Source of the DNA: Caldilineaceae bacterium
GTDB lineage: Bacteria; Chloroflexota; Anaerolineae; Caldilineales; Caldilineaceae
NCBI GenBank assembly: GCA_022821545.1
Contig: JAJEDJ010000037.1
Span: 1-64,000 of the forward strand
Reading direction: 5' to 3'
Length of the DNA stretch: 64,000 bases
The notes under the pieces were generated by a model. It had not been told where the DNA came from, made no database searches, and saw only the letters and a program-made list of their open reading frames with translations. Shown piece after piece: positions 9,669 to 18,172 of the stretch (position 1 is its first letter; the number at the start of each line of letters is the position of its first letter). Made by a program: the position numbers and the translations under genes.

Positions 9669-9868
9669 GGTTGATCCTCGTGTGGGGTGGAGTGTTGGGA
9701 CTGGGAAGTTGGCGCTTTTGCTTGCGGTTATGTGACTGTCCTTGATAGCAATCCGGTAACCTTGGGGCGCGTGTCCAGCTGGGCGGCGTGCTAGGGGTTG
9801 GGGGAAGGTATTCGCCTTATTTTACACCGACTTACGCGGCTTGGCATCTTGTTCGGTGGTCGTTGTCT

Positions 9869-9905
9869 GAATCAGGACTTGCAGGATTAACAAGGATTTT
9901 GGGAT
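9869..9905. repeat. Short AGGATT-type intergenic repeat
   Basis: The stretch beginning GTCTGAATCAGGACTTGCAG contains three spaced copies of AGGA(C/T)T-like units at roughly 10-11-base steps. I recall similar CTGAATCAGGATT strings between genes in unrelated bacterial genomes. A single CTGAATCAGGA also occurs at about 59488-59498 in another intergenic region here. Confidence 0.4.
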
Positions 9906-9954
9906 GGCAGGCGATGGCGTGCTGCCTGTGGAAGGTTCTTTTGCGGCAGGGGCG

Positions 9955-10329
9955 CTATGCCTGGCGCTGCCTTTTGCCGACCCAAAGATCTACGCCGAAT
10001 GCGGCAAACATGCCGACGAGGAGGGGAAGGAAGTTGAAGGGGGAGTCGGCGGTGAAGAGGGCGAAGGACAGCCATACGGCAAGGCCGATGACAGGGGTGA
10101 AAATAGCGAGCGAGATCAGTACGTCGGGCGGCCTTTTGCGCTTGTAGATCAGTAAATGGATGAAGTAGATGGCGGAGACGGCGATGCACATGAAGGCGTA
10201 GCGCAGGCGGAAATCGGACTGGAAAAAGGAGCCGCCAAACCAGTCGCCGAGGAGAAGGATTCCGAGGGTCGATATTAGGCTGGAGTGCAGGTAGGGAATT
10301 TTCCGCCATCTGGCAAGGATTCTGTCCAT
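9955..10329 (-). CDS. Small multi-pass membrane protein, unknown function
   Basis: A 124-residue hydrophobic protein with four likely transmembrane helices at about 17-32, 43-60, 69-91 and 95-115, a Lys/Arg-rich loop (Y-K-R-K-R-P) near 62-67 and a basic C-terminus. ATG at 10329 is the only good start. The gene is on the same strand as its neighbours but more than 280 bases from each, so it may be its own transcript. I do not recognise a family. Confidence 0.6.
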   Translation of the reverse strand: MDRILARWRKIPYLHSSLISTLGILLLGDWFGGSFFQSDFRLRYAFMCIAVSAIYFIHLLIYKRKRPPDVLISLAIFTPVIGLAVWLSFALFTADSPFNFLPLLVGMFAAFGVDLWVGKRQRQA

Positions 10330-10460
10330 AATTGGCTTTGCCTCCCATTCGTCCCGTTATGGCGACATTGCGTTCGAATTGATGTATGTGAAGAGTTCGC
10401 TCTTTCCATTTGCAAGATGTATTTCCCCATCAGGGGAAGTTCCGACGCGTGGTCCATTTG

Positions 10461-10634
10461 TCATGCATTGCGATACCACCTGCGGTACAGGGCAAGAGCT
10501 CCTTCGCCGACGAACGGCAGAATTACAATCGGTAGAACGCCCAAGAACGAATTGAGGTCGAGAAAGGCATAAGAAATCAACCACCCTGCTCGGGAAATCC
10601 TTGCATCGCTTGGTTTGCCATCCAGTCGATGGCG
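10461..10634 (-). pseudogene. C-terminal fragment of a small membrane protein
   Basis: Immediately after the Rieske stop codon the minus strand carries an open frame without a start codon. It ends with a hydrophobic segment W-L-I-S-Y-A-F-L-D-L-N, then V-L-P-I-V-I-L-P-F-V, and a basic tail Y-R-R-W-Y-R before TGA at 10461-10463. This reads like the last transmembrane helices of a membrane protein whose front is gone. It could also be chance, as no ribosome binding site exists. It occupies an otherwise gene-free 305-base gap. Confidence 0.35.
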
Positions 10635-11111
10635 CTACGCGTGCAGCACCACCCAACCGTCCTCGACGGTCACTTCAAAACTCTCGACAGAAGGATCTTC
10701 CTCTTCCTGCGCGGGCTGCTCGACGGTGACGTCGTAGGTGCGGACGCGCAGCCTGTGAGGGTTGAATACCGAGCGGCCGGTGACGATGTCGAACTCCCAG
10801 CCGTGCCAGGGACAGCGCAGAATCTGGCCGTCCCGCTCCCAGATGATTTCACCGGGGCCAGTCGAGCGGGCGGTGCCGGTGATGGCGCCGCGGCAGAGGG
10901 GCGCGCCTTGGTGGGGGCAGAGGCTGCGCAGGGCATAGTATTCGCCGTGGACGTTGAAGACGCCGATAGAGCGGCTGCGCACTTCGACGATTTTGCGGTC
11001 GCCGGGGGGCAGTTCACTGACGCGGCAGATGGGATGGGGCTTGGCCCCGGCGCGGCGGCGCGCAGTACCGACCGGCGACTGTGAGAATTGCTGCGGACTC
11101 TGACTCGACAT
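10635..11111 (-). CDS. Rieske [2Fe-2S] protein
   Basis: A 158-residue protein with a Rieske fold that should bind a 2Fe-2S cluster through C65-P-H67 and C100-P-W-H103. The spacing between the two motifs is long because of an inserted loop around 78-95. The C-terminus carries an acidic run (E-E-E-D-P). I chose the ATG at 11111 because GAGAGA precedes it and the upstream frame lacks a family match. It starts 22 bases after a sulfatase stop, so both are co-transcribed. No oxygenase alpha-subunit is adjacent; a reductive or ferredoxin role for a dehydrogenase or PhyH-like system is possible. Confidence 0.88.
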   Translation of the reverse strand: MSSQSPQQFSQSPVGTARRRAGAKPHPICRVSELPPGDRKIVEVRSRSIGVFNVHGEYYALRSLCPHQGAPLCRGAITGTARSTGPGEIIWERDGQILRCPWHGWEFDIVTGRSVFNPHRLRVRTYDVTVEQPAQEEEDPSVESFEVTVEDGWVVLHA

Positions 11112-11133
11112 GTTCTCTCTCGCGGCAGCCGCC

Positions 11134-12534
11134 TCAGTAAGGCCAGACGCGGGGCAGAGGCCTTTCCGCCGCCAGGAGCTTGCGGCCCAATTGGTGACGA
11201 GACGCGGCCAGATCGGAGGCATAGGCGTGATCGGAGGCCACATCGCGATAGTCGCCCCACTCGGCTGAAAGATCATAGAGATTTTCCGTGCCGTCGGTGT
11301 GGAGGAGGTAGCGAAAACGCTCGGTGCGCAGAGATTTCCAGCCGGTGTGCTCGGTCAGGGCGGAGGCGCCGCCGGGCGCGTCGTCGTACAGACGGGGCAG
11401 CAGGGAGGAACCCTGCAGGTGGGGCGGAATCTGGATCCCGGCCAGTTCGAGGATGGTGGGCAGGACGTCCAGCGCCTCGGTGAGGCCCGAATCTCTGCGA
11501 GCGGTGAAGGTGTCACCGGGCGGACGGATGAGGAGAGGGACGCGGCTGCACTGGTCGTGGGCAGGGTAGCCTTTGCCGTATTTCAGATGCTCGCCCAGCC
11601 ATTCGCCATGGTCGGAGGTGAAGATGACAACGGTGTCGTCAGAGATGTCCAGCTCATCGAGCGAGCTGAGCAGGCGGCCGACGTGAAGGTCCACTTCGCT
11701 TATCTGGCCGTAATAGCCCTGTCGGGCGAGCCGCAGCTCGTCGTCGGAATAGTTCTGCGGCCCGCGTTGCGACTCGATCTCCTGTGGGAAGGTCGGGAGC
11801 TGAAGGGAGTCGACGTCGTAGAGGTCGAAGTAGTGCTGGGGCGCTACCCAGGGGGAATGGGGGGAGTAGATACCGGCGATGCAGAGGAAGGGCTGACCGG
11901 TCCGGGCCTGGTGGCGCATGAATTCGATGGACTGCTCAGCGACGAAGGCCGTGTGGGTCATGTCGTCGCGGCAACGGGAGGGAAGAGGGAGTTTGGGGAA
12001 GCGTTCGGCCGGGTGTTCGATGCCGTCCTCTATTCCCATGGCCGCCTGCCAGATTTCGGACATGGACGCCTGACCGAGACTGACGTGGGGGAGTTGGTCG
12101 GGCGCGCGGCGCCGTACCCAGGCGCGGTAGGCGTCTTCATAGGAGCCGGGCTCGTCGGATATCTCCAGGTGATCGAAGCCGTAGGGGGGATGACAGGTAC
12201 GGTGATCGCGGTTGGCGTGGGGCAGGAAATGAAGTTTGCCGATGTTGGCGGAGCGGTAGCCGTAGGGGCCGAGGAGGCGGGGGAGCGTGACGGTATCTTC
12301 GGGCACGGGAACGCCCATGTGTGTGACGCCGAGGGTGGAAGGATACTGGCCGGTGAGAAAGCTCAGGCGGCTGGGCATGCAGACGGGATTCTGCACGAAG
12401 CAGTGGTCGAAGTTGACGCCTTGGCTTGCCAGTCTGTCGAGGTGGGGCGTGTGTATATCCTGATTTCCGTTTGCGCCGAGGCCGTCCCAGCGCTGCTGGT
12501 CTGTGTAGATGATGAGGAAGTTGGGGCGGCGCAT
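11134..12534 (-). CDS. Sulfatase, Cys-type (466 aa)
   Basis: Sulfate-ester hydrolase related to the one at 5938-7443 but only distantly similar outside the motifs. It has metal-binding T-D-Q-Q (11-14), the formylglycine motif C52-M-P-S-R56 and T-G-Q-Y, and a later T-S-D-H-G-E-W-L-G-E-H metal motif near 270. No signal peptide is visible. It is first in a minus-strand unit followed at 22 bases by the Rieske gene, and is divergent from the MDR dehydrogenase at 12830. Two dissimilar sulfatases 4 kb apart point to a sulfated sugar carrying more than one sulfate type. Confidence 0.92.
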   Translation of the reverse strand: MRRPNFLIIYTDQQRWDGLGANGNQDIHTPHLDRLASQGVNFDHCFVQNPVCMPSRLSFLTGQYPSTLGVTHMGVPVPEDTVTLPRLLGPYGYRSANIGKLHFLPHANRDHRTCHPPYGFDHLEISDEPGSYEDAYRAWVRRRAPDQLPHVSLGQASMSEIWQAAMGIEDGIEHPAERFPKLPLPSRCRDDMTHTAFVAEQSIEFMRHQARTGQPFLCIAGIYSPHSPWVAPQHYFDLYDVDSLQLPTFPQEIESQRGPQNYSDDELRLARQGYYGQISEVDLHVGRLLSSLDELDISDDTVVIFTSDHGEWLGEHLKYGKGYPAHDQCSRVPLLIRPPGDTFTARRDSGLTEALDVLPTILELAGIQIPPHLQGSSLLPRLYDDAPGGASALTEHTGWKSLRTERFRYLLHTDGTENLYDLSAEWGDYRDVASDHAYASDLAASRHQLGRKLLAAERPLPRVWPY

Positions 12535-12567
12535 GGGGCTGGTCTCCTGCCAGTTTGAATCGCGTTT

Positions 12568-12582
12568 GAGTAGTAGCTACTC
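12568..12582. promoter_or_regulatory. Inverted repeat in a divergent promoter region
   Basis: GAGTAG-TAG-CTACTC is a perfect 6-base inverted repeat with a 3-base spacer at 12568-12582, 34 bases before the sulfatase start and about 250 bases before the MDR start. Such a site between divergent genes is a plausible operator, but it is short and could be chance. Confidence 0.3.
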
Positions 12583-12829
12583 TACTATACCTGTTCTTCA
12601 GTTCGCAATCCCCGTCATGGCGCAGCGCAGAGAGCCGTTGAGTACAATGGCGCCCACAAGTGCGCCCACAAGGGGACCTCTACAGGAGTTAGCGGAAGGG
12701 ATAAAAAAGAGGCGTTTACGCGAAAGTCCCTTTGGTGCTAGTATGACTTCTGCTTTGAATGACTGGGATGCACTCCTGTGCAGAGGCCCTTCAGACAGCG
12801 TCAGTTTCCGGAAAAACGAGGAGCAGAGC

Positions 12830-13801
12830 ATGTTACGCGTAACCAAGCCCGAGGGATTTGGAAACATCATTCTTGAGGAGGTACCCATTCCGCCTGTCGG
12901 GCCGCGGGAGGTGCGGGTGCGGAGCAAGGTCAGCCTGATCAGCAGGGGGTCGGAGATCCTGCGGCGTTATATGCACGAGGAGGCGATCAACCCGAGGATC
13001 ATGGGCTATTCTCTGGCGGGCGTTGTTGACGAGGTGGGGAGCGAAGCGGCGCAGCAGTTTCAGCCGGGGGATCGCGTGATGGCGGTGGCGCCCCATGCGC
13101 AGTATGTGGTACAGCCGGTCGACTCAGACATAGGGCCGCGCGTGTGGCCTCTGCCCGACGACATTTCGTTTGAGGAGGCTACTTTTTTGCCGCTGGCCAA
13201 GAGCGGCGTCACTTGGGCGCAGTCGCCGGGGATCCGGCCCAGTCATACGATCGTGATCATGGGGCAGGGGCTGGTCGGAAACCTGGTGCTGCAGGGAGCT
13301 CGGTTGCATCTTTGTGAGCAGATCATCGTTGTGGATGCGATCGCCAAGCGCTGCCAGATGGGCCTTGTTTTCGGCGCCGACCACGCCATCGACGTTACGG
13401 AAACGGACCCGGTGGAGCGGGTGATGGAGTTGACGGATGGGCGCGGCGCGGACATCGTCTTCGAATGTGTGGGCGGCGAGCCGGGTTTGAAATCCTTTGC
13501 GCAGGCCCAGGAGATGGTGTGCGACGGAGGAACGCTGCATCTGATCGGCCTGTATCACGGACAGCCGTTGCCGCTGGACGCGGGCAAGATCCAGCGGAGG
13601 CGTCTGATTGGCGGCTACTACGGCGAAGATCCGCCTGAGTTCATGTTGGCCCGGACCGTAGAACTGATGCGGGAAGGGCGTATCCGCGTGGAGCCTTTGG
13701 TCAGCCACCGTTTCCCCTACCAGGAAGCTAAAGAAGCCTTCGATCTGCTGTATGGTCGGTTGGCCGAGGCGATGGGCGTGCTGTTGGTGTGGGAGGAGTA
13801 A
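12830..13801 (+). CDS. Zinc-independent MDR dehydrogenase (BchC-like type)
   Basis: A 323-residue medium-chain dehydrogenase/reductase. It keeps the GroES-like N-domain (S-L-I-S-R-G-S-E near 38-44) and a Rossmann domain with I-V-I-M-G-Q-G-L-V-G near 147-156, but lacks the catalytic zinc Cys/His set and the four-Cys structural zinc loop of alcohol dehydrogenases. The ATG at 12830 follows GAGGAGCAGAG; a longer frame from 12509 has no support. It resembles the MDR protein at 19091-20167, so these two are likely paralogues. Substrate unknown; sugar or polyol oxidation fits the context. Confidence 0.82.
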   Translation: MLRVTKPEGFGNIILEEVPIPPVGPREVRVRSKVSLISRGSEILRRYMHEEAINPRIMGYSLAGVVDEVGSEAAQQFQPGDRVMAVAPHAQYVVQPVDSDIGPRVWPLPDDISFEEATFLPLAKSGVTWAQSPGIRPSHTIVIMGQGLVGNLVLQGARLHLCEQIIVVDAIAKRCQMGLVFGADHAIDVTETDPVERVMELTDGRGADIVFECVGGEPGLKSFAQAQEMVCDGGTLHLIGLYHGQPLPLDAGKIQRRRLIGGYYGEDPPEFMLARTVELMREGRIRVEPLVSHRFPYQEAKEAFDLLYGRLAEAMGVLLVWEE

Positions 13802-13910
13802 AGCGAGGGAACGGGGTTACGAGAGATCGCGTTCAATCGGGCCACTCCTCATCAGAAACGTATAGCCAAAAGAATAGAAATCCGGAACAACAGTTGCAAG
13901 GAGAGAACCG

Positions 13911-15548
13911 ATGTCCTTTTCTGCCAAGGGAATCGTTCATCGCTCGACGGTGACGGGCCGTCGAGGCATGATTGCTTCGGCGCATCCACTGGCTTCGCTC
14001 GCCGGTGTGCGCATTATGATGGAAGGCGGCAACGCGATCGACGCGGTGGTGGCGGTGGCGGCGGCGCTGAATGTGGTCGAACCCTATATGTCCGGACTGG
14101 GGGGCGACGGGTACATGCACATCTACTCGGCGCGTGAGCAGGAACATACCATCCTGGACTATATGGGGCGCTCGCCATACGGGGCAACGTTTGAAGAGGT
14201 GGGCGATGCGGAGAGCCGCGCACGTGGGCCGCGTTCGCCGCTGGTGCCAGGGTCGTGCGGCGGCTGGCTGGCGGCGCTGGATCGGTTCGGAACGATGGAT
14301 GCGGCCACGGTCTTTCAGCCGGCGATCGAATATGCGGAGCAGGGCTTTCCGCTGACGGTGAAGAACGCCGAGTTCACAGAGTTCAACGTTCCGGAGATGC
14401 TGAAATACCCGGCAACTGTGGACGCGTATTTGCCGCATGGCCGTGCGCCGGTTGCCGGTGACCTTATGATACAGCCTGACCTGGCGAAGAGCATGCGCGC
14501 CATCGCCGAGGGCGGGGCCGACGTCTTTTACCGGGGCGAGATTGCGGACAGGCTCGTTCGCTATATGGAGGAGAACGGCGGGCTGATCACGCACAGAGAC
14601 CTGGAGGATTTTGAGGTTGAGTGGCAGGAACCGGTTTCGGTTTCGTACCGGGACTTCCGTGTATATGCTCCGCCGCCGCCGTGCCAGGCGGTACAGTATC
14701 TGGAGACCCTCAACATTATGGAAGGGTTTGACGTGGTGGAGATGGGCCATAACCGTGCGGCGACGTTGCATCGATTTGTTGAGGCGGTAAAGTTGGCGCA
14801 GGCCGACAGAGCCGAGTACACCGGGCTGGACAACCCGCCCACGGCCGGTCTGCTGTCGAAGGAGTACGCGGCGCAGCGACGCGGTGAGATCGGCGCGCGG
14901 GCCCGCCCCTCGGGCGGTGAGCGCTATACGTCCGAAAAGATGGAGGACGAGGTGTTGGCAGGGGACCCGCGGCGGTGGATGAGGACGGAGTGTACGACGC
15001 ACTTCAGCGCAATTGACGCGGACGGCAACGCGGTGGCCATTACTCAGAGCCTCGGGGCAGGTTTTGGCTCGGCGGTGGTGATTCCGGGAACGGGGATTGC
15101 GCTGAACAACTTCCTGAACTGGTTTGACGGCGACCCGCAGAGCCCGAATGTCATCGCACCCGGCCGCAAGATCGAGATGTGCATGTCGCCGGCGCAGGTG
15201 TGGGACGAGCAGGGGTTGCGTTTTCTGATCGGTACGCCAGGGAGTTACGGCATTATGCAGACGACGCCACAGATGATCATGAACGTGATCGATCATGACA
15301 TGAATATACAGGCCGCCATCGAAGCGGCGCGGGTCAAGACGACATCGCCGGGGACGCTGGTGGATGTCGAAACGCGGATTGGAGAGGATGTCCTGATGGA
15401 GCTGACGCAGATGGGCCACCGCCTCAACCGGCTGGGCCCCTGGAACGCCGAAGTCGGGGGCGGCCAGGGCATTATGGTTGATCCTGAGAATGGCGGATTT
15501 ATGGGGGGAGCGGACCCGCGGCGGGATGGGTACGCGTTGGGTTGGTGA
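13911..15548 (+). CDS. ggt: Gamma-glutamyltransferase (Ntn hydrolase)
   Basis: A 545-residue proenzyme of the gamma-glutamyltransferase/cephalosporin acylase family. It should cleave itself before T362 in C-T-T-H-F-S, giving a large chain of about 361 and a small chain of about 184 residues, with T362 as nucleophile. G-G-N-A-I-D-A (39-45) and the glycine-rich L-G-A-G-F-G-S region match the family. There is no obvious signal peptide, so it could act in the cytoplasm. AAGGAGAG precedes the ATG. The amidoligase cluster 33 kb away makes gamma-glutamyl-type compounds a possible link, but no direct evidence exists. Confidence 0.9.
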   Translation: MSFSAKGIVHRSTVTGRRGMIASAHPLASLAGVRIMMEGGNAIDAVVAVAAALNVVEPYMSGLGGDGYMHIYSAREQEHTILDYMGRSPYGATFEEVGDAESRARGPRSPLVPGSCGGWLAALDRFGTMDAATVFQPAIEYAEQGFPLTVKNAEFTEFNVPEMLKYPATVDAYLPHGRAPVAGDLMIQPDLAKSMRAIAEGGADVFYRGEIADRLVRYMEENGGLITHRDLEDFEVEWQEPVSVSYRDFRVYAPPPPCQAVQYLETLNIMEGFDVVEMGHNRAATLHRFVEAVKLAQADRAEYTGLDNPPTAGLLSKEYAAQRRGEIGARARPSGGERYTSEKMEDEVLAGDPRRWMRTECTTHFSAIDADGNAVAITQSLGAGFGSAVVIPGTGIALNNFLNWFDGDPQSPNVIAPGRKIEMCMSPAQVWDEQGLRFLIGTPGSYGIMQTTPQMIMNVIDHDMNIQAAIEAARVKTTSPGTLVDVETRIGEDVLMELTQMGHRLNRLGPWNAEVGGGQGIMVDPENGGFMGGADPRRDGYALGW

Positions 15549-15584
15549 CTGCAATATTCGGTAGCCGGTGGCCGGTGGTTAGGG

Positions 15585-16565
15585 TCATTCGGCGCGGTTG
15601 GTGAGGTGGATGAGGCCGTCGCCGCTGTGTACGCGATGGACGCCCCGGCGCATGATGACGATGCCGTCCTTTTCGGCGTGCAGTTCAGCGAGGAGGCCGC
15701 CAAGGGGATCGTGGACGGCGCCGACAAGCTGGCCTGATTGGACTTCCTGCAGCAGTTCGACATGGGGACGGAAGTAGCCGGCCATTGGGGCGGACATGAC
15801 CTCATCCATATTGCCGTCGCCGAGGAGGTGCATTGGGGGAGGGGCAGCGGCAGGCTCGCCTTCGATCATTTCCAGGTAGCGCAGGACGTTGAGGACGCCG
15901 CGCGTGAAACATTCTACGTCTTCGGGGCGGGCGCGGCCGGCGCCGGCGGCTTCAGTGTAGAGGCAGGGCACGCCCAAATCTGTGGCCGCGGAAATGCTGC
16001 GACCCGGAGGCACTGGCGGTGGATGGCCCCAAAGGACCGGGGCGCCGAAGATGCGTGCGGCGGCCAGGGAGCGGCGGTCTATGTCGTCGTCGCTATGGAG
16101 ATATCCGGCCAAAGTGGGGATGTCGCCGACAATGCCGGAGCTGTGGAGGTCGATGAAAAAGTCGGCAGCGCTGATAAATTTTTGGGTAAGCCAGTAGGCG
16201 ATGCGCTGGGTCAGGGTGCCGGTCTCGGAGCCGGGAAAGACACGCGCCAGATTCAGACCATCCACAGGACTGTTGCGGGTGGCGGCGGCGTAGGCAGCCA
16301 TGTTGCAGACCGGAACCATGAGGAGTGTTCCGCGCAGCTGCGTAGGGTCGACCTCTTCGGCGATACGGGGGATGGCTTCTACGCCCTCGTACTCGTCGCC
16401 ATGTACACCGGCGAATACGACCACGGTGGGTCCGTGCTCCGGTCCGGTAACGGTCAGCAATGGGAGCTGCCACCAGCCGCCTTCCACGCGCGGCGAGATG
16501 TCCAGCCAGCAGGCGCTTTTCTTTCCCCGCTCCAGTTGGTTCACGTCCAATTCTGAGATGTGCAT
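15585..16565 (-). CDS. AspA/AstE-type zinc deacylase
   Basis: A 326-residue protein of the succinylglutamate desuccinylase/aspartoacylase family, zinc carboxypeptidase fold. Zinc ligands are H55-x-x-E58 in G-V-H-G-D-E-Y-E and H141 in I-D-L-H-S-S. Family members remove acyl groups from N-acyl amino acids or similar amides. The ATG at 16565 follows AGGAGA; the longer frame (to 16616) adds residues without a ribosome site. It is last in the minus-strand unit that begins with the MDR gene at 20167 and converges with ggt. Substrate unknown. Confidence 0.85.
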   Translation of the reverse strand: MHISELDVNQLERGKKSACWLDISPRVEGGWWQLPLLTVTGPEHGPTVVVFAGVHGDEYEGVEAIPRIAEEVDPTQLRGTLLMVPVCNMAAYAAATRNSPVDGLNLARVFPGSETGTLTQRIAYWLTQKFISAADFFIDLHSSGIVGDIPTLAGYLHSDDDIDRRSLAAARIFGAPVLWGHPPPVPPGRSISAATDLGVPCLYTEAAGAGRARPEDVECFTRGVLNVLRYLEMIEGEPAAAPPPMHLLGDGNMDEVMSAPMAGYFRPHVELLQEVQSGQLVGAVHDPLGGLLAELHAEKDGIVIMRRGVHRVHSGDGLIHLTNRAE

Positions 16566-16612
16566 ATTGGTCTCCTGTCGTGAGCGGCGCTTTCCGCTCT
16601 GGCTGACCCCGT

Positions 16613-18115
16613 TCACTCGCGGAACTGAATCGAGTACAGGTCGGCGTCTCTAAGGGCGAAGCGGATTCGGACGGGACACCCTGCCAGTGCGCTGAGATCG
16701 TCGCCGCCGGCCCAGTGGGCGACCCTGTCTATCGAGTCGCCGAAGATTTCATCGCTCTCGTCGAGGGAGAAGCCGGGGACGGGCCGGCCCTCGAGGTCCT
16801 GGAATTCCACGCGCAGGCTGCCGGCGGCGGAAGTGGCGAAGTTGAGGTGGAGACGGCGGCCGGAAAAGATCAATGGCTTGGTGTGGCAGGAGCCGCCTGC
16901 CAGGGGCGCGTGAAGTGAGACGAAGCCGTCGATGCGGGTAGTGTAGCGGCGCAGGTTCATGCTGCGGCCGGTCCAGTAGCCTTCAGTGACGTAGAGGGAG
17001 AGCTCCGGCGGGGCGCCGGGCGAGTCGGGTTCGGTTTCGATCAGTCCCCAGGCGGTGCAGTTGTCGCCGTAGACCCAACTGTCGACGACGTTGGGGCCGG
17101 GGCGGATGTAGGCTTCTCCCCAGCGCTTGAAGTTCAGGCCGTCGCGGCTGGACATGAAAAGGCCGTCGGTGACCACGGAGCCATAGCGGGGATGGGCGGC
17201 GCTGCGCTCACGGCGGTACTCGAGGCCGGGGAGGTTGTCGGTCTGGGGTACCCAGCCTCTGTCGATATAGCGCATGGGAAAGCCGAAGAGGATGTGTGGG
17301 GCGCGGGAGTAGGGCCGGATCTGGTTGGTGTAGAGAGGCTGTTCCGGGCTGTCGCCGTAGTCGAGCCAGTTTGGCTGGGACCAGTCCAAAAAGTCGGGTG
17401 AGGTGGCGGTCTTGATGCCGCGCACGCCGTGAGGCGCACCGCCTTGAAAGTCACGGAAGTAGGCCCGGTATTCACCTCGGTATTCGTCCCAGAAGGCCAG
17501 ATTCAGCGAATCGAAGTAGCCTTCTGTGATAACAGGATCCGGGATTTCTTCGGCCCCACGGCGCATCAACGAAAAGTTGAAGCCGTCTGGGGATTGGAGG
17601 GCGTAGAGGGCGCGCGGAGAGCCGCCTGGAACGAGCGCTTTGTATGCGGCGCCTTCCTGGCAGGCCGGATTGGTATCCGGGAAGACGGCGGTATCGCCGG
17701 CGCTAATGTCGATGCCGGGGAGGCTATCGGGCGCAAGAACGATATTGTTGCGGCGGTTTCCCTCGAACTCGACCAGGCCGAGGGAGGGCTTGTTCCAGCG
17801 CTTGCCGTCGCGGCTCTCGGCATAGCAGACGAAGTAGGGGTGGGGGTAGTTCATCTTGCCGCCGTCCATAACGTAGTGCCAGGCGCCGTAGTACATGCGA
17901 ATGCGCCCGTCTTCGTCTTGGAAGACGGTTCGGTAGAGACAGGCGTTGCCCTCGCAGGGCGCGTCTGTCTTCAGGACGACCTCCTGTTTGACGGGTGGAT
18001 GGAGGCGCAGGTCGAGCCCGTCGTCCAGTTCCGCGAACAGGAAGTCGTCGATCAGGGGTTCGAGGCGCGTGCCGATATCGATCGGCCTGGCGTGTGCGGT
18101 GGCGTGGTTGCTCAT
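16613..18115 (-). CDS. Beta-propeller glycosidase-like protein, copy 1
   Basis: A 500-residue protein of the kind annotated as GH32/GH43-like five-bladed propeller. Short blocks such as D-D-F-L-F (near 26), F-Q-D-E-D-G-R-I-R-M-Y-Y-G, A-E-S-R-D-G-K-R-W and F-M-S-S-R-D-G-L-N-F are the blade edges seen in these proteins, and the C-terminal 120 residues form a beta-sandwich. A paralogue lies at 25202-26668. No signal peptide is visible. The start at 18115 follows AGGTGA; GTG at 18124 is an alternative. It could be a glycoside hydrolase, a phosphorylase-like or a carbohydrate-binding protein. Confidence 0.72.
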   Translation of the reverse strand: MSNHATAHARPIDIGTRLEPLIDDFLFAELDDGLDLRLHPPVKQEVVLKTDAPCEGNACLYRTVFQDEDGRIRMYYGAWHYVMDGGKMNYPHPYFVCYAESRDGKRWNKPSLGLVEFEGNRRNNIVLAPDSLPGIDISAGDTAVFPDTNPACQEGAAYKALVPGGSPRALYALQSPDGFNFSLMRRGAEEIPDPVITEGYFDSLNLAFWDEYRGEYRAYFRDFQGGAPHGVRGIKTATSPDFLDWSQPNWLDYGDSPEQPLYTNQIRPYSRAPHILFGFPMRYIDRGWVPQTDNLPGLEYRRERSAAHPRYGSVVTDGLFMSSRDGLNFKRWGEAYIRPGPNVVDSWVYGDNCTAWGLIETEPDSPGAPPELSLYVTEGYWTGRSMNLRRYTTRIDGFVSLHAPLAGGSCHTKPLIFSGRRLHLNFATSAAGSLRVEFQDLEGRPVPGFSLDESDEIFGDSIDRVAHWAGGDDLSALAGCPVRIRFALRDADLYSIQFRE

Positions 18116-18172
18116 GGTTGTCACCTGTTGAACTGCAGTCGTCGGTCACGGCAGAGGACGCTGGTTGCTGGG

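Noticed and set aside
11299..12558. 419-codon plus-strand frame over sulfatase 2
   Set aside because: Shadow frame; the sulfatase on the other strand carries all catalytic motifs.
13833..15554. 573-codon open frame on the minus strand
   Set aside because: Antisense to the gamma-glutamyltransferase gene, rich in Arg/His/Pro and without family motifs; a high-GC shadow frame.
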